Shown in pieces: positions 16,501 to 26,931 of a stretch of DNA of 64,000 nucleotides (within the stretch, counting starts at the first letter, position 1; every line of letters starts with the position of its first letter). Position numbers and translations under genes: made by a program. A model generated the notes under the pieces. The model saw only the letters and a program-made list of their open reading frames with translations. It was not told the DNA's origin and made no database searches. The DNA is from Nissolia schottii (taxonomy: Eukaryota; Streptophyta; Magnoliopsida; Fabales; Fabaceae), in NCBI GenBank assembly GCA_003254905.1, contig QANU01065991.1, positions 164,588 to 228,587 of the forward strand, written 5' to 3'.

Positions 16501-19500
16501 ATAAGAGTGTTGAGCATCATGCAACTCACCATCAACATGTTTCTCAAAATGATCAATTGAAGGAATTTTAACACTGAGGTCGCCCAGAAATGAGTGAGGA
16601 CCATCATCAGCTTTAACCTTGTCAGTTAAAGAATTTGAAGGTAGAGAGTAACCATCATCAACTGTAACCTTATTGGGTAAAGAACTTGAAGGCAAAGAGC
16701 CTGGATGATGCTGGGATTGCCACTCTGGCAACTGAACAGTATCAGGCCTCTCTGAACCATGGGAACCAGAAGTTCCATCAGCACTAAGACCAATATTCTG
16801 GTGATTTTGAGAAAGAACTTGACCACTGCAATTAGATGGACAAATTAACACTTCGGACTCAACACAACCCACTCCATCATCCTTCGGCAAAGTCGTCATA
16901 TTATTCTTCAGATTAAACTCTTCACTCCTGTTAGAGCAATCATCTGTCATCAGACGAGAGTCTTCCTGACCATCTACTAGTGCATGATCACAAAAACTTA
17001 GATGCGCTACTGACTGCTCCATCAGCAACTTAAGATGCAAACTGAGAAAAAAGGTAGGTGCAGCAGCAAAAGAAAGAGAAAACGGAAGAACCTTCCTCTT
17101 TCCAGCATCAGAAGACTGACGAGTATCAATCTGACTGAACTCTCTAGAAACACCCATAACATTAATCCCCGGCCTAGTCCTCTTTCGCATGACCTGTTAG
17201 GGTAAAGTCACACAATTTGATTCAAGACAAAAGCTTTGACAGGATAACTAATTAAATATAGCAATAAAATTCATGAAATGAGGTGAAGGACATGGAACTA
17301 CCAATCAGGAAACACAGAAAATTGTGTGNGGGGGAAGTACCTTCACCGAGCAGGGCTCGCCACTGAGGGATGTAATAGGATGCTCAGTTGATCCATTTTG
17401 AAGTGCCTGGATGTTATCATATGTGCATTCAGAGAGATGGAGCTGCTTACTGAGTAGGCAATGTCTCCTGAGCTTTGAATCTAAGTGCATCCACTTGGAA
17501 TTTTTCACTCTGGAGAAATTGTAAAATGCAAACACAAGTGGCTTTTTAATGACATGAATACTTGAAAACCTGAATCTGATAGATGTAACTGGCAACTGGA
17601 AGTCAATATACTCCCCCTGGTAGGCAGGTTGGTGAAATACCCTAAGGACCCAAAAGACAAAGGCTGCAGCCATCTTAGAGCAGCCTTCAAATAATAGGAA
17701 CCTAAGCCCAAAAACATTATCAACAAAAAGCATCTCCAGATGAACTCTTGGCCACATGGTCATAACAGTACCAAACTGAAGTAGCAGAACAGCACGGAGC
17801 ACCCACAAATTGTCTGATCTAAATGAGTCATCCAGCACTGAACGTATTGGATAGTTTAAATCAAACTTGAATGCTGCTGACCCTATGTCCAAACAAATTT
17901 TAGATACTCCTGCATTATAAGTGAACCACAATGGACCATTACTCTCAACCCTCGTGTCCATTGGTTCTATGACATTCATAACCCCACCAAACACAGGATC
18001 AAAGGAAATGGAACAAGGTGCACTTATATTAACATGTTTCACTTTAGAGATATGAGGTGACATCAAAGTCGGCCTGCGAAATCGCCTTCTATAGTAGACA
18101 AGAGGCTGTGTTCTATCTTTAGGGCAATCGGCACTTTGCGATGAGGACTTCTTCCCAAGACTGTCGCCTGATTTATCTAGTGACACAGAATCATTGGACA
18201 TATTACTTTTACCCTCCATCAAGGAGCTCTTGGCTGAGCATCCCTGTACTTTTACAGGTTCATCATATAGCAATGATGAAGATGTACTCGGAAGTGCAAC
18301 AGAGGTTTTATGTTTCTTAATGCCACGAAAAGCAGAAGATTTAACCCGATGAGAAGATCGAGCCAACCAAGAGATTATAGGCTCTGTGTCCATACAGCTT
18401 TCACCACAGCTATCATCCGCTGTAATCACACGTTTTACACGCCTTTCTTTTCCGGACTTGCTCCCTTTTTGCTGATCAGAACCTATGCTTTTCGCTACTG
18501 TTCTTTTCATCCCTGCTTCTTTGCGAACTTCACTAGGAAGTAAAAGGAGTTTGAACCTCTCAGTTTGGAGATTAATCCATTCTTGATCCCGGTCATCATA
18601 TTTGATATGGTGCTGCTTTTTTTCTTTGTCGTAGCCATCAACAAGGCCATAATACCAACTCTGGTCCAAAGGCCAAAAAACCTTAATTCTCTGGTTCAGT
18701 AGCCAATTTGGATCCAAATCGCCTAACAAAATTTCATAGAAATGGCGCCTCTTCCTGGAACTACCCTTCTCCTTGTAGCGTTTCCTTGGCCTCAAGACTC
18801 TACTATCAGTATCAGCTGATGCAGATTCTGAACCCGACTGAGACTTTGCCCTCCGACTAGTAATATTTCTACTAGAAGACTGCAAGAAGGACAAACCATT
18901 TGATGATGGCAATGTAGAAGGCTTTCTACTGGGAGAAAATCCAGCACAGTTCGGATCAAACCGTGAAGATAGCATCCTTGCTGCATTTTCCTCAAGATTT
19001 GCCTCATCGTCTTCCCTCAAATGATCAGATATTATACTACCATCGAGCAAAGGCTCAGCCTCCTTGGCAATCCTAACTCTATCTGAAGCCAAAGCCTTTC
19101 GCTTCCTATCCTTCCTCCGTGACTTCTTTAAAGAGGAATCACCATTATTTACAACAGAAAGAGAGACACGCTCCTCTTTACCCTTGAAGTGCTGCACTGA
19201 ATTTGAATCACTACTCCTACTCTCCTTAACCTCATCAATGTCTTTCTTCTGTTTAGTCTTGGAAGACTCAATACCCCTGTCCCGATCACCACTGTTTAAC
19301 TTAGACAACTGATCACCATGGCCACTTTTACAACTAGGCTGGCTGGCCGGATCTGGTGCTTGACTAACTTCAAATTTCTTACGCCTCACAAAATCCCTCT
19401 TTCGCTTAGGGACACGAACAGCATCTTCACCTAGACTAAGTGAAGCTCTATTTATCCCACTACTACTACTCAACCTCTGCTTCACTTCCAACTTCGGTTC

Positions 19501-19788
19501 AGACAAGTCCTGCCTACTGGAACTAGAACCTCTGTGACATTCTTCATCAACAATCTTCTTGATGCCACCATCAGCATTTTCTAAGCTGCTTAGAGGCAGT
19601 TCCTTTATCTTCTTTTTCTTCTTCCTCTTCTCATCACCATCCCCACCAGGACCACTATTGCCTTTCCTCTTTAAGTTCTTCTTCGGAGCCTCTTTTGTCA
19701 CTTTTGTTTTATATAAACTCTTCAGATCCAAAGATCTCGACTTTTTGGGAATTGTAGTGCCATGGGAGTTACCTTCCCTATCTTCCAT
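13562..19788 (-). CDS. Enhancer of polycomb-like protein
   Basis: Encodes a plant Enhancer-of-polycomb-like (EPL) protein. The yeast and animal relatives (Epl1/EPC) are scaffold subunits of the NuA4/Tip60 histone acetyltransferase, and a nuclear chromatin role is inferred. Four coding exons, 17341-19788, 15460-17193, 14229-14481 and 13562-14145, total 5,019 nt (1,672 aa plus stop) with all junctions in phase. The N-terminal half is rich in Lys/Arg/Ser, with clusters such as KRKKKKKIKE. A Tudor-like segment follows at about residues 365-415 (RIKVFWPLDQSWYYGLVDGY). The EPL core contains LYDMDSEDEQW near residue 1305 and IYEYWQQKRQKKGMALIRHF near 1375, running into PPQWERYQQQLREWE in exon 3. I took the ATG at 19788 (MEDREGNSHG); the reading frame continues upstream without another ATG. 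An N at 17329 lies in intron 1, a few bases past the donor. The intron at 14482-15459 seems to hold an old insertion. Confidence 0.93.
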
Positions 19789-20480
19789 GAACAATCCGCA
19801 ACAAAGACCGAAATTCCCCAATTTTCACATTCCATCATACATTTCGGAACGCTTTTTTCAGATCTGTAACACAAAACAGATGGGGAAAAAAAAAGTAAAA
19901 TTTAAAAGAAAAGAAATCCCTCAACTAATCAACAAAGTAAGATCACAACATTTTCCCCCATGCATTGGGCTAATCGCACTAAACAACACCGAATATATCA
20001 ACAACAAAATCATAGCAAATTACAGCAAATTCGTTCACGTACCTCAACGGACACACCACGGAATAGTCGATTCCGCCCCAAAATCGTGAGGATCACCGCC
20101 ACAGATCATGAATTAGGGTTTGAATCTCACCTCTGCGATATGAAACCCTAATCGAATGGTCGATTTTGAAATTGGGATCCACAGACAATTTCTATTTCAA
20201 TTTCCTTTTTTTTCTTTTTTTGAAAAACCGCGAGAGAGGACGAGAGCTAGGGTTTCTTTCGGTTTCGCGAGAAAGGGTTTTTAGATCGAAAAATACCAAA
20301 AAAATTGAACTAATCGAAATGGAAAATTGCTCAAAAACATAGAGATCGCATCCTTTGAACACGTGGCATCGTACGATCCGCTGGATCGGAAATTTTCGGT
20401 GACGATTACGATCACCTACGCCGAGACTCACGATAATCAAGCGCTGGCAAAGTCTCTGAACCGTACGATGGGAAATTGAA
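19789..20480 (-). promoter_or_regulatory. 5' UTR with intron and telo-box motifs of the EPL-like gene
   Basis: A leader intron is likely. A GTTGAG|GTACGT donor lies at 20043/20042 and a TTACAG|ATCTG acceptor at 19864/19863, placing the intron at 19864-20042. Telo-box words occur upstream of the intron: TTAGGGTTT at 20113-20121, AAACCCTAA at 20143-20151, and TAGGGTTT near 20249. Telo-boxes are known in plant genes for the translation and chromatin machinery. The transcription start is not visible. Open frames on minus at 20192-20799 look like chance frames in the leader and promoter. Confidence 0.5.
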
Positions 20481-20799
20481 CGGCAAAGATTCGATGATTT
20501 CACGTGACGAGCACGAAGATTCGGTAGTGTTCTTGCGGTTGCACGAGGCTTGGGCGATAAGATTTATGAGCACTGGTTTTTGGCGAGAAATTAGAAAGGG
20601 AAATTAATTTCCACTGAGTCGATGGGTAATTGGGCCTCGTTTTGACTGGAATTTCGGAAATGCCATTGAGCTTTTTTTGAGTTTTCGAGCGCCATAAAAG
20701 ACGGGAACAAAAGCCAGTCGCAGAGGGTGACACTTGCAGCACACGCTTTTGGAAAAGGGCACGTAGCCCGTCGGTTAAGCATTGGGTTTGGGTCATCAC

Positions 20800-22093
20800 A
20801 ACAAGTTAGACCAATAGATCAAGACCAACTCGTAGGTAATTCTTTTAAGCTTTTTCTAATCAATATCATAAATTTAAACTTTAGCGAATTAAAAATTATC
20901 TAAACTAAATAATCATTGTAGAGAATATATTTTAAATTTTAATTGTAATAAAAAATAAATTCATTTAGTAATATTGTTCAATATATCATATAAATAGTCT
21001 TACCTTTTAAAATATTTTCATACATTAATTAAAAAATTACCTAGCATAAAAATAAAATGCAAAGTAATAGAAAGTAAGAAGTATTTTACATAAAGGAAAA
21101 AAAAAAAAAGCATGGAGATAAAGACACACATGGTAATTCGCCGTACCGAAGGGCTTCGCATAATACTTTACCCGCAGAATCAAATTTTTAACATAATAGA
21201 ATTAGAAAAAAAAATTATTCATTAATTATTAATTAAAAAATTGCCTCACATAAAAATAAAATACAAAGTAAGAGAAAGTAAGGGAAGTATTTTATAGAAA
21301 GAAAAAATGTAAAAGCAGTGCAGAGTGTTGTGGTTCAACATTTTGTGGAGATAAAGGCACACGTTGTAATTCATCGTAGTGAAGAGCTTCATAGAATACT
21401 CCATCAACGAAATAAAATTTTTAACATAGTAGAAAGATGAGATAGTAAGGAAAGAAGCAAAATAACTGTGGAGTGCTATGGTACAGAATGAGTCTGACTT
21501 GTTATCGAAAAAAATTTAGTGACAACATTCAAAAATAAGTTTAACTTAAGATAATACATTTGATATATCATAAAAGATTTTTATATTATTATTTAATTAT
21601 ATATTGTCAAATATTATACTTTTAAAAATAGTGAAAGTGTTGGTCTAACATTTTAGTTGATGTGACAATCCGTTATTAAAAGTGTTTGCAAAATATTTAT
21701 ATGCTAATATAGCATTAAAATTAAATATTATTAATAAAAAATATTATTAATTAATTACTTTTATAATACCATATATAAATAAATTTCAAGACGATTATTA
21801 TTATATAAGTTAAAAATTTGTAAGAATTTAATTTTGATATAATGTTAATGTAAAAATAATTTACACAATTATTTAATTATGTACTTTTCACATCACTGTA
21901 AATGTTTGGCTTTCCAATAACTACTTAAAAAAGTCACATATATAATGAGATATGATATGATATAAGTTAGATATATTAGTTTTTTTTTATAAATATATTA
22001 GTTGATAAATGTTTAGGTTTTGATCCGTTGGTCGGGGATAGGGATGGGAGACAAGGCCATGAATGAATTACTCACCTCATGGAGATCCGTTAA
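20800..22093. repeat. AT-rich spacer with ~204-bp tandem duplication
   Basis: Two diverged copies of a block start at about 21037 (TTACCTAGCATAAAAATAAA) and 21241 (TTGCCTCACATAAAAATAAA). Both run through GGAGATAAAG(A/G)CACAC to AATTTTTAACATA(A/G)TAG, so the duplication covers roughly 21025-21445. The rest of the spacer is AT-rich and shows no gene. Confidence 0.65.
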
Positions 22094-22103
22094 ATCTCCA
22101 TTT

Positions 22104-22330
22104 GAGTTATGCTACACGTACACCAAAAACCATACACCATACATACACCTCGTACTTTTATACATAAAGTTTGTGTTTTAATTTAGGTAATGTTTGTGTA
22201 CTTAATTAAGTATAATTGAGAGTATCATTTACAAGTTTGTAATGTTTGTGCACTCGTGAGAATAAAGTTTGTGCATTATTAATGGTGTATGTATGAGTGT
22301 ATGAAATTGGGTGTACATGTAGCATTTTTT
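22104..22330. mobile_element. Mutator-type MITE, copy 3 (227 bp)
   Basis: The left terminus TATGCTACACGTACACC and right terminus GGGTGTACATGTAGCA are inverted repeats of the same family as copies 1 and 2. The element is flanked by a perfect 10-bp direct repeat ATCTCCATTT at 22094-22103 and 22331-22340. It is close in sequence and length to copy 1, so these two are probably the standard deletion form of the family. From 22341 to 22837 I see only AT-rich spacer. Confidence 0.87.
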
Positions 22331-22833
22331 ATCTCCATTTATATTGAATTATGTAAATACCCTTAAGTCTATTCTTATTTGTTTAAAAATGTAGTGAAAA
22401 CATGAGAGCTAGCATGTGGTTACTTTTTGTGAGTTGAAATTTAATATTCATGATTTGGGTATTTTTGTATTTGTAACTTGGAGTTGGTTATTTGTAGTTT
22501 TTTTTTTTTTATGATACTATTAGATTTTGATAACGTTCTTTGTTAATTTGAATTATGTTATGGTAATTAGGATTATTAAATGGGTTGTCTCAATCCATTT
22601 TGGCTCATTCCATTTAAGCCTAATTAGTTTTGGCCCATGAACAGGTTGGGCAAATTTTATATCATATAAAGCCCAACTCATTTATTTCAAATCCGTGGGC
22701 TAAATAGGCCTGATCAATTTTTTTTTTATACTTATGCATTTTTCTTCCTAAAAAAAGATGTAAATATTGTTTAAACTATTCAAATTCTAGTGTGTTAACC
22801 CGTGCAATGCACGAATGAGTTTTTTTTAAGCCG

Positions 22834-22837
<4 letters not shown>

Positions 22838-22867
<30 letters not shown>

Positions 22868-22896
22868 CTAATATTAAATATATATATATATATATA
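22838..22896. repeat. (TA)n microsatellite
   Basis: Two pure TA runs, at 22838-22866 and 22879-22896, are separated by a short interruption. They lie just downstream of the helicase pseudogene stop. Confidence 0.9.
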
Positions 22897-23982
22897 AAAA
22901 CAAAATAATTAATTTTATTAAGCGTACAAAGAAATAGGCAATCAATGTTCTAAAATATTTCCCTATATACCACATTCATCGTTGAACCTTTAAGCGTGTC
23001 TCATGATTCTCTAATAATATTCTTAAACCCTTCTTGCTTTTGACTCTTGATAGACCAACATATAATTGTCCATGAGTAGGGCTGTTACACAAGCCAGCCT
23101 GGTCCGTTTAACCTGTGAGTTATGTAACACCCTAGCTAACTGCATACCCTCGAGTAGTACGCAATGCTCACTAGGTTGTTAATCACTTTGTGGGAATACT
23201 TATAGTCCCTTATTACTTTTTTTGAAAATACTTGATTGAGGAAAATATGGACCAATTTAAAACTTTGTTACTGAGTGCTTATTTACAAAATATGAGCCAT
23301 GTGTGAATCACAGTATATAAGACAAACGATAGGACTTACGAATATTCATTATCCTTAGTCTAGGCAGTTACATAATCAATACATGGTCCGTCACAAATGA
23401 GTACAACAAGTCACATAATATTATAATAAAGTACATATACATGTCATAATCATCCATATACATAATAAAAGTTCATCTATCGTATAACCAGCTAAGCATG
23501 TCCTCATAGCCTTGAAGATCTGTCCGTCCGTCATTGGTAGCTTGTCCTCCGCTCTTTCTTTTGACACTTTGATTGCTACTCATGGCTCACGTCTGCCCCT
23601 GGAAGCATAAGTGAGTGGGGGTGAGAACATTCGTCCTCAGTGGTTTACCTTGGCGTCGGGGGATCCGTTTAACTCACTTATCAACCGGCCGCTCAGGTGT
23701 TTCTAAGTGAACATGCATACTAACATCCTACTGATTATTATCTGGCCTAAGTCCTGAACGGCTTTATCTACTTTACTAGGTGACTGGGGAACTAGTCTTT
23801 TTTATCTAAGTTCTCGTGCCTGTTAACTTTTCTCGCGTATATACATAGCCGTCTCGAGCGTTCTCTTGACGGGACTTACTTCATACATATACTTACATAC
23901 ATTATCATATACTTATGCATTACATGCTCATTCATCACATCATTTCATACACATTCATATCATACTCTATGCATGGGTTTCT

Positions 23983-24103
23983 CTTACGCATACCGGCTTG
24001 CCCGGGTTAGCGTCCTTCTTTTCTTTTCTTACGCATACCGGCTTACCCGGGTTAGCGTCTTCTCATTCTTTTTCTTACGCATACCGGCTTGCCCGGGTTA
24101 GCG
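23983..24103. repeat. Three ~45-bp-spaced copies of a 30-bp unit in LTR B
   Basis: CTTACGCATACCGGCTT followed by (G/A)CCCGGGTTAGCG occurs at 23983-24012, 24028-24057 and 24074-24103, with pyrimidine-rich spacers between. A separate CTTT microsatellite lies near 24370-24400. Confidence 0.85.
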
Positions 24104-24818
24104 CTCTTTCTCTAGTCCTTCGCTCATGTAGTCGTGGCCAAACGACTACAACCACTTCTGTTCCCAACTTGACTGACGACCCAGCTGCGCTCACACCAGA
24201 GTGGTTGCTAACCACCGATGGGGTCTAGTGTCCATCGCCGCCAATCAAGTGGGCTAACCTCCACTAGGTAGGAGGCGGGGGTTGGCCCTTGCGACGCAAC
24301 CAAGCATTGGACTCATACATCATCATCTCATAACTTTAGGTGTGACGTCACCCTTTCTCATTCATCTTTTCTTTACTTTCTTTCTTTCTTTCTTTCTTTT
24401 CTTTCATCATCATTAACCGGTCCACCCCTTGGGGGGATTGGTGAGGGGCGTGTCCGCCAAGAGAAATGCTTCCTACCACATAGCTACATACTTGTTCCCT
24501 AAGGTTCAATTATGCTCTTTAAACTTTACGTGATTAACTTCTAGTTCTCATGATGCATGATAGCACAACCTTTCCTAACCTACATATTCTACATGCAATG
24601 CTCCACATACATCATTATACAAATACTTCATGCACTCATCATAAACATACCTCATGACATGCTCATCATACATCATCATATACTAAGCTAGTCCAGGTCA
24701 CAGGACCCTTCAGAATCATCTCCTAAGTCCTAACATAGCATTTCTAACATAATTTATCATAAGGCATACAAGCACATGCAAAATTAATATGAACAGCATT
24801 TTACATGTTATGTTTTTG

Positions 24819-26931
24819 CCCGAAAAACCGATTTTTCTTTGAAATTTTGTTTCTCCATAACCCAATGGACTCAAGACTTGACCCTAAGGTTTTTAATACC
24901 TCTGAACCCATTTTTCATAATAATAAACCCAGATTTTTAGTTTAAATACCCAAAATTACAGATTTGCCCTTTCTTGCTCAAAATGCCATTTTTGTCCGAA
25001 AAACCGATTTTTCTTTGAAATTTTATTCCTTCATAACCCAATGGACTCAAGACTTGACCCTAAGGTTTTTGATACCTCTAAACCCATTTTTCATAATAAT
25101 AAACCCAGATTTTTAGTTTAAATACCCAAAATTACAGATTTGCCCTTTCTTGCTCAAAATGCCATTTTTGTCCGAAAAACCGATTTTTCTTTGAAATTTT
25201 ATTCCTTCATAACCCAATGGACTCAAGACTTGACCCTAAGGTTTTTGATACCTCTAAACCCATTTTTCATAATAATAAACCCAGATTTTTAGTTTAAATA
25301 CCCAAAATTACAGATTTGCCCTTTCTTGCTCAAAATGCCATTTTTGTCCGAAAAACCGATTTTTCTTTGAAATTTTATTCCTTCATAACCCAATGGACTC
25401 AAGACTTGACCCTAAGGTTTTTGATACCTCTAAACCCATTTTTCATAATAATAAACCCAGATTTTTAGTTTAAATACCCAAAATTACAGATTTGCCCTTT
25501 CTTGCTCAAAATGCCATTTTTGTCCGAAAAACCGATTTTTCTTTGAAATTTTATTCCTTCATAACCCAATGGACTCAAGACTTGACCCTAAGGTTTTTGA
25601 TACCTCTAAACCCATTTTTCATAATAATAAACCCAGATTTTTAGTTTAAATACCCAAAATTACAGATTTGCCCTTTCTTGCTCAAAATGCCATTTTTGTC
25701 CGAAAAACCGATTTTTCTTTGAAATTTTATTCCTTCATAACCCAATGGACTCAAGACTTGACCCTAAGGTTTTTGATACCTCTAAACCCATTTTTCATAA
25801 TAATAAACCCAGATTTTTAGTTTAAATACCCAAAATTACAGATTTGCCCTTTCTTGCTCAAAATGCCATTTTTGTCCGAAAAACCGATTTTTCTTTGAAA
25901 TTTTATTCCTTCATAACCCAATGGACTCAAGACTTGACCCTAAGGTTTTTGATACCTCTAAACCCATTTTTCATAATAATAAACCCAGATTTTTAGTTTA
26001 AATACCCAAAATTACAGATTTGCCCTTTCTTGCTCAAAATGCCATTTTTGTCCGAAAAACCGATTTTTCTTTGAAATTTTATTCCTTCATAACCCAATGG
26101 ACTCAAGACTTGACCCTAAGGTTTTTGATACCTCTAAACCCATTTTTCATAATAATAAACCCAGATTTTTAGTTTAAATACCCAAAATTACAGATTTGCC
26201 CTTTCTTGCTCAAAATGCCATTTTTGTCCGAAAAACCGATTTTTCTTTGAAATTTTATTTCTCCATAACCCAATGGACTCAAGACTTGACCCTAAGGTTT
26301 TTGATACCTCTAAACCCATTTTTCATAATAATAAACCCAGATTTTTAGTCTAAATACCCAAAATTACAGATTTGCCTTTTTTTGCTCAAAATGCCATTTT
26401 TGTCCGAAAAACCGATTTTTCTTTGAAATTTTATTTCTCCATAACCCAATGGACTCAAGACTTGACCCTAAGGTTTTTGATACCTCTAAACCCATTTTTC
26501 ATAATAATAAACCCAGATTTTTAGTCTAAATACCCAAAATTACAGATTTGCCTTTTTTTGCTCAAAATGCCATTTTTGTCCGAAAAACCGATTTTTCTTT
26601 GAAATTTTATTTCTCCATAACCCAATGGACTCAAGACTTGACCCTAAGGTTTTTGATACCTCTAAACCCATTTTTCATAATAATAAACCCAGATTTTTAG
26701 TCTAAATACCCAAAATTACAGATTTGCCTTTTTTTGCTCAAAATGCCATTTTTGTCCGAAAAACCGATTTTTCTTTGAAATTTTATTTCTCCATAACCCA
26801 ATGGACTCAAGACTTGACCCTAAGGTTTTTGATACCTCTAAACCCATTTTTCATAAAAAGAAACCCAGATTTTTAGTCTAAATACCCGAAAATCCCGAAA
26901 TGACCATTTTGCCCTTTTATGCCAAAAACCT
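24819..26931. repeat. 176-bp satellite array, 12 copies
   Basis: The word CCGAAAAACCGATTTTTC recurs at 24819, 24996, 25172, 25348, 25524, 25700, 25876, 26052, 26228, 26404, 26580 and 26756. That is a period of 176 bp (177 for the first interval). Units 2-8 look identical to each other. Units 9-12 share three variants (TTTCTCC for TTCCTTC, TAGTCTAAA for TAGTTTAAA, CCTTTTTTTGC for CCCTTTCTTGC). The first and last units are the most diverged. This pattern shows recent expansion in blocks. The array lies wholly inside LTR copy B, and I found no equivalent in LTR copy A. Confidence 0.95.

Noticed and set aside
20192-20799. Minus-strand open frames upstream of the EPL-like gene
   Set aside because: They lie in the GC-richer leader and promoter, have no recognisable domain and do not splice into the gene model.
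24819-26931. Regular repeats considered as a CRISPR array
   Set aside because: Units are 176 bp head to tail with no unique spacers, and the DNA is plant nuclear, so it is a satellite.
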